Made by a program: the position numbers and the translations under genes. This document shows positions 1 through 12,081 of a stretch of 64,000 nucleotides of DNA, piece after piece. The notes below the pieces were generated by a model that worked only from the letters and a program-made list of their open reading frames with translations, did no database searches and had not been told where the DNA came from. The DNA comes from Brachypterus glaber (lineage: Eukaryota > Arthropoda > Insecta > Coleoptera > Kateretidae), in contig OY294054.1 of NCBI GenBank assembly GCA_958510825.1, positions 15,017,390 to 15,081,389 of the forward strand. Reading direction: 5' to 3'. Numbering within the stretch: the first letter of the stretch is position 1; each line of letters begins with the position of its first letter.

Positions 1-1974
1 ATAATAACTTGAGCTTTCTTTTAGTTTTTTTATGCGATAATTGCACTGTGAGGATATTCGATGCTTTAACAGGACCGCACTAAAGAAATTGTGATTTATT
101 TTATAAATAAAAATAAATAAATTTGTTTATAGAAGACAGTTTCTTGCACTGCACTTTTATTTTTAAAGTTATTTTTATTATTAACATATTAAGTTAAGCT
201 GTTAAAACAACACACACTTATTTTAAAATAAATAGGAAATAAACAGGTAGGTACGATCTGAACAATCTACGTCGCGTGTATATTGTTTACTGTCTGTCTG
301 TTTACAATTCCAAAAAATCCAAGAATTTTGGAATTTTTGACATTATATTGAAAATAGAAAAAAAAAATAACAAAAATTTGCATTTCAGTAATTTAGTTTA
401 TTGAAAGCAGACATAGTCAAAAATATATCCTAAAATTTTAAAAAATATTAAAGGTGGGGTTTTTGAGATATTTAAGTTTAAAGCTTTTAGCTAATATCTA
501 AAAAAACAAAACACTATGGATATAAAAAAAGGCATTTTGTCAAGAAATACACGTTGTTTCTAATGTTTAAAACCGTTTTTGGAGATCTTTAATAGTTTTA
601 AAGTAATTTAACATCAAATTCAATTTTTATAATAATCTTTGATTTTAGAAAAAAAATAAAAAAATCCATCTTATAAAATATGTGTCTTTTGAAAAAGTCC
701 AATTAGGTATCTATTTCTGATATGACAAGGTACCCATAAAACATAATTCACCCAAATCCCTGACCATAATGCAGTCACCGTTCCACGTGGAATAGGCCTT
801 GAGTGATTTCAGATTCCTATTTATTTAGGAAAAATGGTTATCTTCCACTTTCTACATTGGATTTAGGTGGTTATTTTTTATAAAGTCATTATATTGTGTA
901 AAATTTTATTCTAGTTTTACTTATTTGGAAGTGAGCGATATATCGATCAAATAATTTGACTTAAACAAACTAACACAATATAAAACGCTTGTTGAGTTGA
1001 TTAATTTGTCGGTCGAGTGTTTACCCTTCTTTTATGGCTTCTTCGCCACTGTCAAGTTTTCTTTCTTGTAGGCATAGGCGGTTAAGCTCAGAATGATGAG
1101 AATGAGAACCCTCTTGCTATTAATAGACGGAATCAATATTACACGACCCCGGTCCACACTCTCAGCTAAACTTGTAGCTTTACTATAGTCTCAGTCAGAC
1201 ATAGGCGTCCCATGTCACTGAGAAAAGGGGTACTTTTAATCGCAACGATGTGCGAAGCACATAGTAAGAAATAATCAAGATTTTTAACTGATTAACCGTT
1301 TTTTTAACCAATCACTTAACAATATTTCTGACCACGTGTTTATTTCTGTCCTATCATATCACAGTTATATCGAGAATTTTCTACTGTAGAAAAGTCTAGT
1401 GATAATCGCTGTAGTATTTTTTTTTCAGTATTATTTTGACAACAAAATTTCATACCTATAAGTAAATAATAAATAATTAAATATGAATATATTACTATTT
1501 ATAATTATTATTATTACTTTATTATTCACCAAAAAATACCACAAAATATTCTTTTTATAAAATGTAATGTAAGGTTGATATTTTAATATGAATAAGCCTA
1601 GCGCGGTACAGCGCTAGTCTGTAAGTGACTATTAGGAGTTTTTTTATTAAGTAACTAAACAGATTTATTTTTGTAAAATTGTTTAATATTGTATTTAAAC
1701 TTACACCAAAAATTACACAAATTGAGTAAAATCGACTAGTTCTATAGGGGAAAGAACACAAAACTTATTTACATAAAAGCTTTTGGGTTTTTTTTCTAAT
1801 AGCTTTCAAATTTCAGTCGTAAAATGCTTGACGCTATATTTGATAGCTTTTATGAGTTAAAATAGACGTAAAATATGTAATATTTACACTATGTGGTTAT
1901 AGGTCAAGTGAATTCTCACAGATTTTGTTTTACTGTACTGTGCAGTCCAAAAGTCTTAACTTTTAAGACTATGT
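1..1974. other. AT-rich region, no gene seen
   Basis: No convincing coding exon, RNA gene or bounded transposon was seen. The only longer open frame (1555-1761, minus) is low-complexity and resembles nothing known to me. A less AT-rich patch at about 1000-1260 has no open frame worth calling. Probably intronic or intergenic DNA. Confidence 0.5.
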
Positions 1975-1984
1975 TATGTTTGAC

Positions 1985-3420
1985 CACATATCTTTTTTAT
2001 TATTTTAACATTTTTTTAAAGGTTTTGATTTTTTTAATTTTTTTGCTAAAAGGTGAAATTTTTTAAGATTTTTATTTATACCATTTAAAATGAAATTAAA
2101 AATTTGTCAAAAACTGTTTTTTTAGAGAAATTTTGACGAGAATTCCCGAAAATTTTCAACCCTATTTTAAAACCCCAAAAAAATGCCTAAAACAATAAAA
2201 AAATTATATGGTCGAATAGAAAATTTTATAAGGTTTAAAATGGTGTACCATAACACACCCCTTCCTATTTAAAAAACCTCCGCCAAGCCCCCTGCTCACA
2301 TTTTAAAAGCTAAAAATATCAAATAATATTAATATATTATATACAAAAAGATAGTTTAAATTGTCTTATATACGTTTTTTTACATTTGAAGTCAATATCT
2401 AAACTCGTTCAAAAGTTTAGTGAGGGAGTAACTTTTGGACAGCACTACAGATTAAAGCTTGCTCATTCGTAAATTCATTAAAATTTATACCGTTTTTACT
2501 GTGTATAAAAAGTTCGGAGTTGACTTTAACCTAGTCTTATAGTTATGAACAAAGAAGACACATAAAATTAAAAAAACCCGTCTCCATTATTCAGGATCTT
2601 CGAAATCTAGAACATCAAACTTTGAAACTAAAAGAAATTCTGTGTTTCATTTAACTAAATCCGTTCATCCCATAATTAAATTTTTATTCGTTTTACTGTA
2701 TTTTCAAACATTACTAATATACTGTAAACTCTTTACAAAGTGCTACTTTTGTTTGCACACAGAAAGACTTTTTCCTTTACAATCTTTCAAGGGAATGATT
2801 TGCCGGCAAAATTTTTATGCGAGAGATATTTTGCTCAGGAAAATACTAAAATAGTGGTCGGACAGCTGGTGATCATTTTTATTTCATTATTTTCTCCCGG
2901 CTGTATTTTATACCGGGTGTCCCAACTCTATTTACCCAGCGATTTTCTCGAAAACTAAAAGAGATAATCAAGTTCTGCGAAAACCAACTTAAATTAAACA
3001 ACTTAAACTATCTTTTAGCATATATTTGATACTTTCAGCTCTCAAAATGTAGGCAGGGGGGCACGGGGGGAAGTTTTTTTTTAAATGGAAAGGGGGGTCG
3101 TGTGATACATTATTTTAAAGAAAATAAAATTCATTATTGGACTGTATATTTTTTAATTTTTTTTTTAAGGTTTTGATTCTTTAATTTTCTGTGCTAAAAA
3201 ATGCGATTTTTTAAGATTTTTTTTTGTAAATTTTTATTTTTGTCAATCAAAATTAGTTTAAAAGTATAATTTACGTTCTTTCATCTTGAAATTAGTAACT
3301 TTTAAAAAATTGTTTGAATTTTTTAGAGTAATTTTGACAAAAATACCCACTTTCAACCCTATTTAAACCCAAAAAAAATGTTAAAAAAAAATTAAAAATA
3401 TATAGTAGTAGTATTAAAAG
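1985..3420. repeat. Diverged fold-back / duplicated repeat cluster
   Basis: The segment at 2230-2370 (C-rich CACACCCC and GCCCCCTGCTCACATTTT, then AAAAAGATAGTTTAA) recurs inverted at about 2990-3115. The blocks at 2010-2070 and 2120-2190 recur in direct orientation at about 3150-3225 and 3310-3380. A third copy of the C-rich block is at 27940-28060. At 2866-2925 lies a terminal fragment of the AGCTGGTGA fold-back family seen complete at 7630-8278. No coding capacity. Probably a rearranged non-autonomous DNA transposon. Confidence 0.55.
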
Positions 3421-3430
3421 TAAAAAAGGT

Positions 3431-5911
3431 CATAAACCTCAAAAACTTCATCGTTAACTCATTTGTTGGCGAATAAAAACGCTTTAAAATTGGGACGGCA
3501 AATATGTGTCCCTATTAACCCCGAAAATACGCCCTTGAAAATGCACTTAGTGTCTAAATTTAAACAATTTATACAATATGCTATTAGCGTAATTAAAATT
3601 AGTAGTCTTAAGTCAAAGAGCTTTTAAGTTCATAAGTTTATAAACTTATATTGTATTATCTACACAATATACCTAACATGTCTGTAATCTCATAATGTAG
3701 GTTATAAACTTCAGTTTCGGAAGATGTTACAGATGTTTGTGAAGATGCATATGTAATAAATAATGTACCTAATACATATTATGTATTTTATTGGAAAATG
3801 TATATTTAATACATACATGTGTTAATAAAGTTTGAGAAGTACGTTATTTCTTGTCCGACTGTTTTTCACGACTGACCTGTAATGAAAATAGAGACCAGTA
3901 AACTAATTATTACTGGTCTGCAATTTAAATAATTAATTTCCGCTAGATGGCGCCACCGATTAAAATATAATTATTAATGCTTAAAGCAAGATGGCTGCTG
4001 CACGACAAACACGAATATAATCTAAAACATTTCGTTTAAAAAACTTAAATTTACAGTTTTAGTCAATGTTTTTTACCTTTGAGACTGAGAAGGATAATAA
4101 ATTTTATAAACGGTGCCTTGTGAGCTATCAATAAATGTTTTTGTGGTTGTTTATTTGGGTTACGCTTAGGTGGAACTTCAGTTTTATATGATTGTGCTTT
4201 TCTTGTGAAATTCAGGAAAAATATTTGTGGTAAATATGAAGAGAACTAAAAAATAAGTATTATAGGCCCCCTTTTTTTGTTAAAATTTGTATTCCCACTC
4301 CTATTATAGTTCTACAAGTAACTTAATCCCAGGTGTAAAAAGTAAAATGGTGCTAATATATAATATAGGTATGTTTTTATATTATTACGTATTAAGTTCC
4401 GCACACCTGGAATGAAAGTAACACTTGTAATGCCTGCAAAACCTGCTATAATTAACCATCAAGTAAACAATAAACTAAGCTGTCATGATAGGAAAATAAA
4501 GGTGCTTTCTTAAGGTATCGTTTGTTTTGTTACATTCTTAAAAGCAAATTCACAGCTAAGCCAAATGTAAAAAGTGTAACTTTTGTCCCCGATCCCCCCT
4601 ACATATTTGACTTAGGGTTACACATATTTATGATTTAATTACTTTTATAAGTCGAGATACATTCCCATAAATAAAATTATAAATAATGAAACTAAATCTG
4701 GGTTATGAAAAACTAAAATAGGTTTCAGGCACACTTGATTAATACACCTAGCTTATAAAGTTACTTTGGACTTTTACTGATGTTGATAAAGTTTCATTTT
4801 CAATTAGGTAGAGTGAAACTGAACTTTGAAATAAAATTAAGACATTATAAATTTCATAATGAAATTTTCACGTAGGTAAGTAATATAATAATTATTAAAT
4901 AACTTAAGAATTGACAGTCTATAAAAATATATACTGCACGTTTGTCGGTTAATAACCGAAAAAAATATATAAGAAAGTTATCTATCTAACCACATCAATA
5001 GATGGCACCATACTTTTATATCTATCTAACGTTTTATTTAAATATTAACAACATACAGGATACACAGTGCTGATGATTCCCAAAAAGGATGAAATGGTAC
5101 TATTCACTGTTTCCTGTTCATTTGATTTTAACGACAGATAGATAACTTTTTTATAATAATTATTTTTATATTGTCATATAAACATAAAATAAACAGCACT
5201 TTTCAAAAGTTTTAGTAAACTATTTGTAGAACTTTAATCAAAAGTAATGCAAAAACAAAACTAATTAAGTGCTGAAGTATGTGTAATATCCATTTAAATC
5301 TCAATAATTTTAGCCAGTGAATATTTTTAATTATAGGAAAGAAACTTTTGTTATTCCGGACACTAAAAAAAAAGCTGCTTATTTTTTTATATCCAATAAT
5401 TTTTTGTCTAGGACGATTTTTGAACATTTTTGAAAACTTGAAACTAACGTATAATACTATTCTAGCGCAGGCGCTGTGAATAGTATAATAAGGCAAAGTC
5501 GGCAAACGCCGAGCCCAACTGCTTAACGGACATTTTCATTGAATTTTATTCTGTTTTGGCTATTCCGCCCAAAATTTTCCTAATTTTATTGGTTTTTGGC
5601 AATTCACAGGCCCTTTTCTGATTTTGACAACCTACCTTTAATAAGCCAGTCCACGGCTGGTACAAAAAGCTTCATATTTATTGTGATTGTAATGGTTGAA
5701 TATTCCTCATGATTAAACCCTCTTTTCCCCTACTCCTTTAAAAGAAGTTCTTTTTTAAAAGCATCGTTATGTTTGCGGATGGTCTTTTAAATATTAATTT
5801 AATATTTCGTTATAAAAATTAACTAAAAGTCGTTAATTGGTTAAAGTAAATAAACTTAAACTCTCAAGGGTGCTATTTCTAGCTTGTAGCTAAAGGAAAG
5901 GCTATAGTTTC
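3431..5911. other. AT-rich spacer, no gene seen
   Basis: No exon is supported here. A short inverted pair flanks 4973-5152 (AGTTATCTATCT against AGATAGATAACT), and a 9-bp hairpin (GACCAGTAA/TTACTGGTC) lies at about 3893-3914. The open frame at 5212-5505 (minus) is low-complexity and is not called. Confidence 0.45.
3941..3957 (+). promoter_or_regulatory. CTCF-like motif (candidate insulator site)
   Basis: The sequence CGCTAGATGGCGCCACC contains AGATGGCGCC, which resembles the AG(A/G)(T/G)GGCGC core bound by insect CTCF. A single motif match in a 64-kb window could be chance. An AAGATGGCTGC motif follows about 40 bp later. Confidence 0.2.
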
Positions 5912-7015
5912 TAGGGGAGAGTGGTCCTTATGACCCCCTTTACAGAAAAATTGACGTAAAACAAAAGTACACAAAATTTCGTTTTATTTTTTATAATGAA
6001 TGTTATTTGCTAATACATATTTTTTATTTATATCGCCACCATTGGTATTTAATACTTTACTTGTGATATTAAATACTGCAAATTGCAAATTGCAGTCTGC
6101 AATGTGTGTATTGGATACAAAATGTCATACTAACATAGAGACCGTGCTGGTACATTTGGATCCCCACGCATGTGTTTATTAATACTGTAACATTTGGTAA
6201 ATTATATCACAGTTATAGTTTGGTATACTTTAAGCTGTAGTTCTTGTGTTATTGATCTAGTTTAAAGTATGTTACAGTATTTAGTAAAATAACAATCTGT
6301 AAATAATACCAAAATTTTGATTAGTAATGATACAGAGAAAAGTAAAAAAAGGATCGATTATTTTATCAGTGTGTAATTGTGTATGGTTGCAATCTTTATA
6401 TTATTACTAATCAACATTTTGGTATTATTTACCGGTTGTTAATTTTTCTGAATACTGTAACATACTTTAAACTAGATCAGTAATACAACTTAACAACAGC
6501 TCAAAGTATACCATACTATAAGTGTGATATGCTTTACCACATGTTACAGTAATTTTTACTATAACATGCTAGTATTAATAAACATGTTGCGTGGGAATTC
6601 ATATGTACCAGCACGGTATCTATGTTAGTATGACAACATTTTGTATACAATACACCCATTGCAGTTAATATTACAAGTAAAGTATTAAATACCAGTGGTG
6701 GCAATATAAATAACAAATATGAATTTACAAATAAAATTTAGTATTAAAATTACAATGACATTTTCTGAGTGTATTTTAAATTTTTCTTTACCTAATTACA
6801 GATAAAAAGTGAGAAAGTCTTGCGTTAGCAAAAAAACTTGATTGATTTTTTAACGCCTTTTACGTTTCTCGACATCCGTCGGTCTGACTCTCTTGGAATA
6901 TTTGTCACCACGATAAATCAAGAAAGCTTTAAGCTAAAGAGTTAAAATTTGGATCATAGTTTACAGAAATAGTCAAAACTCTTTATTATTTGAACAAGTT
7001 AAGCCAGTTTCCCCT
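5912..7015. mobile_element. TIR element with long internal palindrome
   Basis: The ends read TAGGGGAGAGTGG (5912) and, inverted, CCAGTTTCCCCTA (to 7015). Inside, about 6003-6355 is the inverted complement of about 6395-6720, with imperfect arms of roughly 330 bp; CACGCATGTGTTTATTAATA on the left is mirrored by TATTAATAAACATGTTGCGTG on the right with small differences. No transposase frame. A lone copy of the same end (TAGGGGAGACTGGGGC) occurs at 28683. Interpreted as a non-autonomous fold-back DNA transposon; the target duplication is not resolved. Confidence 0.6.
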
Positions 7016-7629
7016 ACATGGACATCTTCTAGGGACCAATTTTTACAAAGTTGTGAAATTTCTCCCTATGGTCATGTTCACAAAGAAAATTATTTTTAAA
7101 ATATTTTCCACTACATCTTCTAGTTTTATTTTGAAAGTTTTTAGGTATACCCAGAAGAGTACGGAGTAAATAAAAAGTATAAAATAAATTCAATATTTTT
7201 AAACGTATCAGCTGAAAAACCCATGGGACTGGTCGATTTCAACATTTAGGCTTCCGGTACCGGTAAAAGAAAAATTTAGTTAGTTTAGACTTTAAATAAA
7301 CCCAATTGTTTTTCATAAATCAATTGTATAAGACCTAAGGATCATTTAATAAGACAAAAATTAAAAAATCTATCAAGCTAGCGTTATTTTTTAAAATAAT
7401 ATCTCTTCACTATAAGTATACTTACGTTAAATTATGGATCTCAATATTTTTGATTTTCACAATTGGGTAGTTTTTTTTTGCTGATGGGCCCTTTTTTATT
7501 GCATCAATCAAGCTTATTGTTCTGAGCAATATTGATTTTTGAAAATCTTTTTTAGCTTCAACTGTTTTTTAGTTATTCGCGATTAAGAAATGCAAAATGA
7601 TCATATATTTGACAACTCAGAATAGTCTA
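7016..7629. other. AT-rich spacer, nothing recognised
   Basis: No coding exon or repeat boundary is evident between the two flanking fold-back elements. Confidence 0.4.
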
Positions 7630-8278
7630 AGAGCTGGTGACCATTTTTATGTCATTATTTTCTCCCGGTTATATTTTATATATGTTTTAAAGTACATTCA
7701 AATTAAGCTTTTTGTCAATCGCCAGGTCCTAGATCGGGTTCCTTTAGGTGCTAAAAGCTCCAAAGAGTCGGTGAAATGGGTATATGAAAAATATATTTTT
7801 AACTTACCGAGTCAAATACATTAATTTTATTACATTTAGATTAGTCTATTTTCACAGTTTTACACAATTATTCAGCAGGTCAAGGGGTAAAAATATACTT
7901 TAAAAAGTTCATTTGACGTAAAAAGTCAACAATATAAAGTCGAAAGAATTTTCATTTAATCAAAATGTCATTTCATAAATTCTCATTTCTTTAAAAAATT
8001 GAGTATCACATATGTCAAAGCCACTTTTTAAAGACTGTTCTTACCTCTTGGCCCCAGAATTATTGTGTATAAATACGAAAATAGCTTAATCTGAATGTAA
8101 TAAATGTATATGACACGGCAAGTTAAAATTAGCTTTATTGGTAGCTCATTGCCACAGCTTTTGGAGCTTCTAGCACCCGAAGGAACCGAATCCGGAGCCT
8201 AGCAATTTGAATGTACTTTAAGACACATATAAAATACGGCTGGGAAAAAATAATGAAATAAAAATGGTCACCAGCTCT
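7630..8278. mobile_element. Fold-back element, AGAGCTGGTGACCATTTTTA ends
   Basis: The left end (AGAGCTGGTGACCATTTTTA) is mirrored at 8259-8278. The arms continue inward: the segment ending near 7700 is mirrored near 8205, and GGTTCCTTTAGGTGCTAAAAGCTCC (7738-7762) is mirrored around 8158-8185 with a few mismatches. The centre carries no gene; the open frame 7597-7824 is an artefact of the repeat. End fragments recur at 2866-2925 and, inverted, at about 13304-13327. Probably a non-autonomous DNA transposon. Confidence 0.65.
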
Positions 8279-8947
8279 GCGACTAGAAACAAATGACGAC
8301 AGAAAAAAAATCATGAAATAAGGTTTGGACTTTTTTTATTTTACTACTAGGCCACACACAAACCAATGACTCATGTTCTTCGCCTTCGCCAAAATAAAAT
8401 ATTGCATCAGTATGATCTGTACATCCGTCAAGGCAAACTACATGGAATGCGGCATAGTTTCAGCAGTAACTAAAGTTAGAAATTCCAAAACGGTTATTTA
8501 AAGATCTAAGTAATTCTACTAATTTTGTCATTTTAAACAACATTTTTCCTTTACCGTAAAAAAATAGGTTTTCCCAAATATGGGCTTGTATATTTTGGCC
8601 GCCATGTTCGAAAGGATAAAAAAAAGGTTTTTCCCTATTTTCTCTGTGTCATTCAATTCTACATAGAATATAGTTATTACAAATAATTTATAAAATAAAA
8701 AAAGAAACAATATTTGTTTATAGATTTTTTTTCTATTATTAATACTGCACAAATTACGCTGGCCAGAAGTATGACATGACGTGACAGTCACACAGTGCCA
8801 AGGAGAAGACGAGAATCGTAGGAAATAAGAACTTGTAGGAATTCGATTGGTACATATCCCATATTTCTTCACCTTTCATTACTTTTATAGGTAAAAAAAA
8901 ATATTTAAAACAATTTATTAATAAATAATCTACTCCTAAATAATATA
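8279..8947. other. AT-rich spacer, no gene supported
   Basis: A 114-codon frame on the minus strand (8528-8872) shows no recognisable motif and is rich in runs of Phe, Lys and Leu as expected from AT-rich DNA. Not called as a gene. Confidence 0.4.
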
Positions 8948-10071
8948 CACCGTGTTTGAAGTCTTATATCACATGGTAAAGAAGATGATTTTAAATCAAA
9001 AAACATGAAAAACCACTATAGGAGGTCGGGAAATGAACCCTTAGGGAGTTAAGTTTTTAATTAATACTTCTGGTACCCTTTAAGATAGAACGACGAGGTT
9101 TTGCACGTAAACTATCCTTAATAAGGCCCATATTTGTATGTTATTTTCATGTACTTATTTTAAACAGGGGCGGGCCCTTATCAGTTTTTTGCCAAAAACT
9201 TTTTTCTGTGTAACTTTTTTGTAATTTTATTATTGGAACCTGATTCCTCAGGTCAAAATACATAAAAAAGGTACTCTTGTTGTAATACTGTAGTATTAAC
9301 CGTTTTCGAAAAAAAATTAATTTGAAGGTGCAATTTCACGTTTCAAGGACTAAAAATTAAATACTAAAATGTTGAAAACCAAAATTTTAATTGTGCTAAG
9401 CGAATGTACGTCAAAAACTTAGAAAAAAAAACTCATTTATTGGTACTTCCAAAAGTCAATTCTAAGGGAGCTATGGTCTACTAAAAATTCACGATTTTTA
9501 AAGAGCCATAGTAGCTTTAAGATCATTTTTTCGACCTGCATGTATGGAAACTTTTTTTCTTAGTTTTTGATGTAGAATCATCAGACAATATTAAAATTTT
9601 GCTTTTTAACATTTTAGTATTTAATTTTTAGTCGTCGAAACGTGAAATTGCACTTTCAAATGATTTTTTCTCGAAAACGGTTAATCCTACAGTATACAAC
9701 AAAGCCACTTTTTTATGTATTTTTATCTGATGAATCATGCTCCAAAAATAAAATTACAAAAAACTTACACAGAAAAAAGTTTTGGGCAAAAAACTTATAA
9801 GGCCCCCCCGTTTCGCACGCCCCTGGTTAGAATAAGTACATAAAAATAACATACGAATATGGGACTTATTAAGGTTGGTTTACATTCAAAACCTCGTCGC
9901 TCTATCTCAAAGGGTACCAGAGTTTTAATTAAAAACGTTATTTTTATTAAAATTTTAAAGGGTCGTGACTACCTTAGGGTTCGTTTTCGGATGTATGTCC
10001 CCATAGTGGTTTTTCATGTTTTTTAATGTGAATCATCCTTTAATATGTGACATAAGACTTCAAACACCGTG
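8948..10071. mobile_element. 1.1-kb fold-back element (CACCGTG ends)
   Basis: The inverted ends CACCGTGTTTGAAGTC sit at 8948 and 10071, each flanked by TATA (8944-8947 and 10072-10075). The whole element is one inverted repeat with arms of about 550 bp and a centre near 9490-9500. Landmarks mirrored in both arms are CATGTACTTATTTTAA, AAAACTTTTTTCTGTGTAA and the AACCGTTTTCGA block. It has no open frame. The arms are related in sequence and order to the CAGGGTG elements at 25.4, 46.5 and 60.8 kb. Interpreted as a non-autonomous TA-targeting DNA transposon; its transcript would form a long hairpin. Confidence 0.75.
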
Positions 10072-11101
10072 TATATTCTTAGAAATATTTTGTTTACATT
10101 TTTCTTTTATATAAACTATGACACTTCTATTAAGTGGCTCATCTAAAAATAGAAAGACATCTTAATTAAAATTAGACCTAACAAAAACATTTCCCGCGTA
10201 AAATTCGTTGTGAAAGGTTGGTTTTTGGAGGCCAGCAATATAACTGGCATTGTGACTGACCAACATCAATAAAATAGTTGTCTTTGATAAACCATGAAGA
10301 AAGAATTATTTTTATTACTATACTTTGTGAATTTGTGAATTAAGTGTGAAGTTCGTTTGAAGATTTTAATTTGGATCATTTTATGAGTGCTGTACATATG
10401 ACATTATACCTAGTTATAGGTACATACTTATAATTATACTGACCTTAGATCATAGAAAGTGGAGTGTATAAGAAGTGTGTGAGCGAAAGTATGTGTTATG
10501 GCTTTTTCTATTGTCTAATATGATGTTTAAATGAAAAAGGCAACAGTTATTGAACTTTCATTCATTTTTCTAAATTTATGTAATTCTACCAACACTACAA
10601 AGGTGTACACAAAAGTTAATTGTTAAATGTACAAGCTATTTTTAGAGCGGTTAGCTTTCTTAGAGGACATTTGAGGTTATAATTCAATTTCTTTCTTATT
10701 TTTTAATGTAGAAACTCCGTGTAATACTAAAAAATTGATTACCAAAAAACCTACTTATTATTTCGAGGCACACAAAACGTAGCGTCAGAACGATTGTTTT
10801 CTTTTTTTGTGCTAAAATGGCTCCTAAAAAACGGTCCTTAGTAAAAATGTTTTTCATCCAGAGAAGTTCCGTGTAAAGACTTTATATTTGCATGTTGGAA
10901 TTTTGCGTGTTGGCTCTTTTACTTGAACACAGCTGACACGTTATCTAATAAATAATAAACATGCAGTGTAAACAAGTCTAGCTATTCTAACCTTTCATTC
11001 AGTTTACTTTGCCATTTATTTATTTCAATATATTTTTATTTTAGATAGGTTAGGTTCCTTTGTGTTGTATTATATTTTAAAGGTTAGCTAAAACCGTAAA
11101 A
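10072..11101. other. 5' flank of the SLC25A21-like gene
   Basis: Presumed promoter and 5' untranslated region of the carrier gene. A good candidate splice acceptor, a T-rich tract ending in TTTTATTTTAG, lies at about 11030-11043, so a 5' UTR intron is possible. No upstream donor or TATA box could be fixed. The start codon context is AAAAATG. Confidence 0.35.
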
Positions 11102-12016
11102 ATGTCGGAATCTCGTAAATTAATAAAGGAAGCAGTGATCCAAATTGGTTCTGGAGGAAGTGCTGGGTTTGTTGAAGTTTGTATTATGCACCCATTGGAT
11201 TTAATCAAAACTCGGCTTCAAATACAAAGTGGAAAAAATATTTCGGCCCTAGATAAATATGCTTATAATGGAATCATCGATTGTTTTAGAAAAATGTATA
11301 AATATGAAGGACTTTCGTCGTTTTGGAAGGGAATTCTTCCGCCTATATGTGCCGAAACTCCCAAAAGGGCAGTGAAATTTTTATGTTTTGAACAATATAA
11401 ACAATTTTTTATGTTTGGTTCACCTGTTGCTACCCCATTAACGTTTGCGTTGGCTGGGGCTGGTGCCGGTTTAACAGAAGCCATTTTGGTTAACCCTTTC
11501 GAAGTCGTGAAAGTGACAATGCAAGCAGAAAAAAAGGTTGGTAAAGAAAGACCCAAGACCTTCGCCGTTACCAAACAAATTTTGAAGAACAACGGATTTG
11601 GTTCAAAGGGTCTTAACAAAGGGTTAACTGCAACAATGGGTAGAAATGGAGTTTTTAATATGATCTATTTTGGATTTTACCACTCCGTAAAAGGATACCT
11701 GCCAGAATATGAAGATCCCTATCAGGAAATTTTTAGGAAATTATCAATTGGTTTTTGTTCTGGAACATTAGCATCTATGGTGAACATTCCCTTTGATGTT
11801 GCCAAATCCAGGATACAAGGACCTCAGCCAGTTCCTGGAGAGGTAAAATACAAAGGAACACTAAGGGTTATTGGACTTGTTTATAAAGAAGAAGGATTTC
11901 TTGCGTTGTACAAAGGTTTACTGCCAAAAGTTTTAAGGTTAGGACCTGGTGGAGCTATAATGTTGGTTGTATATGATTACATGCACGGATTTTTAACACG
12001 TACGTTTCCAAACTAA
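11102..12016 (+). CDS. SLC25A21: Mitochondrial 2-oxodicarboxylate carrier (SLC25A21-like)
   Basis: A 304-residue SLC25 carrier of the inner mitochondrial membrane. The family member it resembles most exchanges 2-oxoadipate for 2-oxoglutarate, feeding lysine and tryptophan breakdown into the matrix. The three-fold carrier repeat is complete. Its Px[D/E]xx[K/R] signatures are at residues 31-36 (PLDLIK), 132-137 (PFEVVK) and 230-235 (PFDVAK), each followed by a basic residue and Gln on the next turn. Other family landmarks are FWKGILPPICAETPKRAVKF (74-93) and YKGLLPKVLRLGPGGAIML (270-288). Length matches insect and human homologues. The reading frame has no intron, whereas vertebrate orthologues are split, so an intron-poor gene or an old retrocopy are both possible. 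There is no poly-A tail or flanking duplication to prove a retrocopy. It lies on the strand opposite to KChIP. Confidence 0.93.
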   Translation: MSESRKLIKEAVIQIGSGGSAGFVEVCIMHPLDLIKTRLQIQSGKNISALDKYAYNGIIDCFRKMYKYEGLSSFWKGILPPICAETPKRAVKFLCFEQYKQFFMFGSPVATPLTFALAGAGAGLTEAILVNPFEVVKVTMQAEKKVGKERPKTFAVTKQILKNNGFGSKGLNKGLTATMGRNGVFNMIYFGFYHSVKGYLPEYEDPYQEIFRKLSIGFCSGTLASMVNIPFDVAKSRIQGPQPVPGEVKYKGTLRVIGLVYKEEGFLALYKGLLPKVLRLGPGGAIMLVVYDYMHGFLTRTFPN

Positions 12017-12040
12017 GATAGTAGGTATATTAAAAAACAA

Positions 12041-12081
12041 GTTTCATAAGATTATATTTTAGTTGAAACGTCTTATGAAAC
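12041..12081 (+). other. Stem-loop in the presumed 3' UTR of the carrier gene
   Basis: GTTTCATAAGA (12041-12051) pairs perfectly with TCTTATGAAAC (12071-12081) around a 19-nt loop, 25 bases after the stop codon. AATAAA-type polyadenylation signals occur further on, near 12256 and 12446. It might act in mRNA stability or 3' end formation, or be chance. Confidence 0.35.

Noticed and set aside
11043..11055. Telomeric TTAGG-like repeat
   Set aside because: Only one or two GGTTAG-type units upstream of the carrier gene; no array.
11263..11619. 118-codon minus frame inside the carrier gene
   Set aside because: Antisense shadow of the SLC25A21-like coding sequence.
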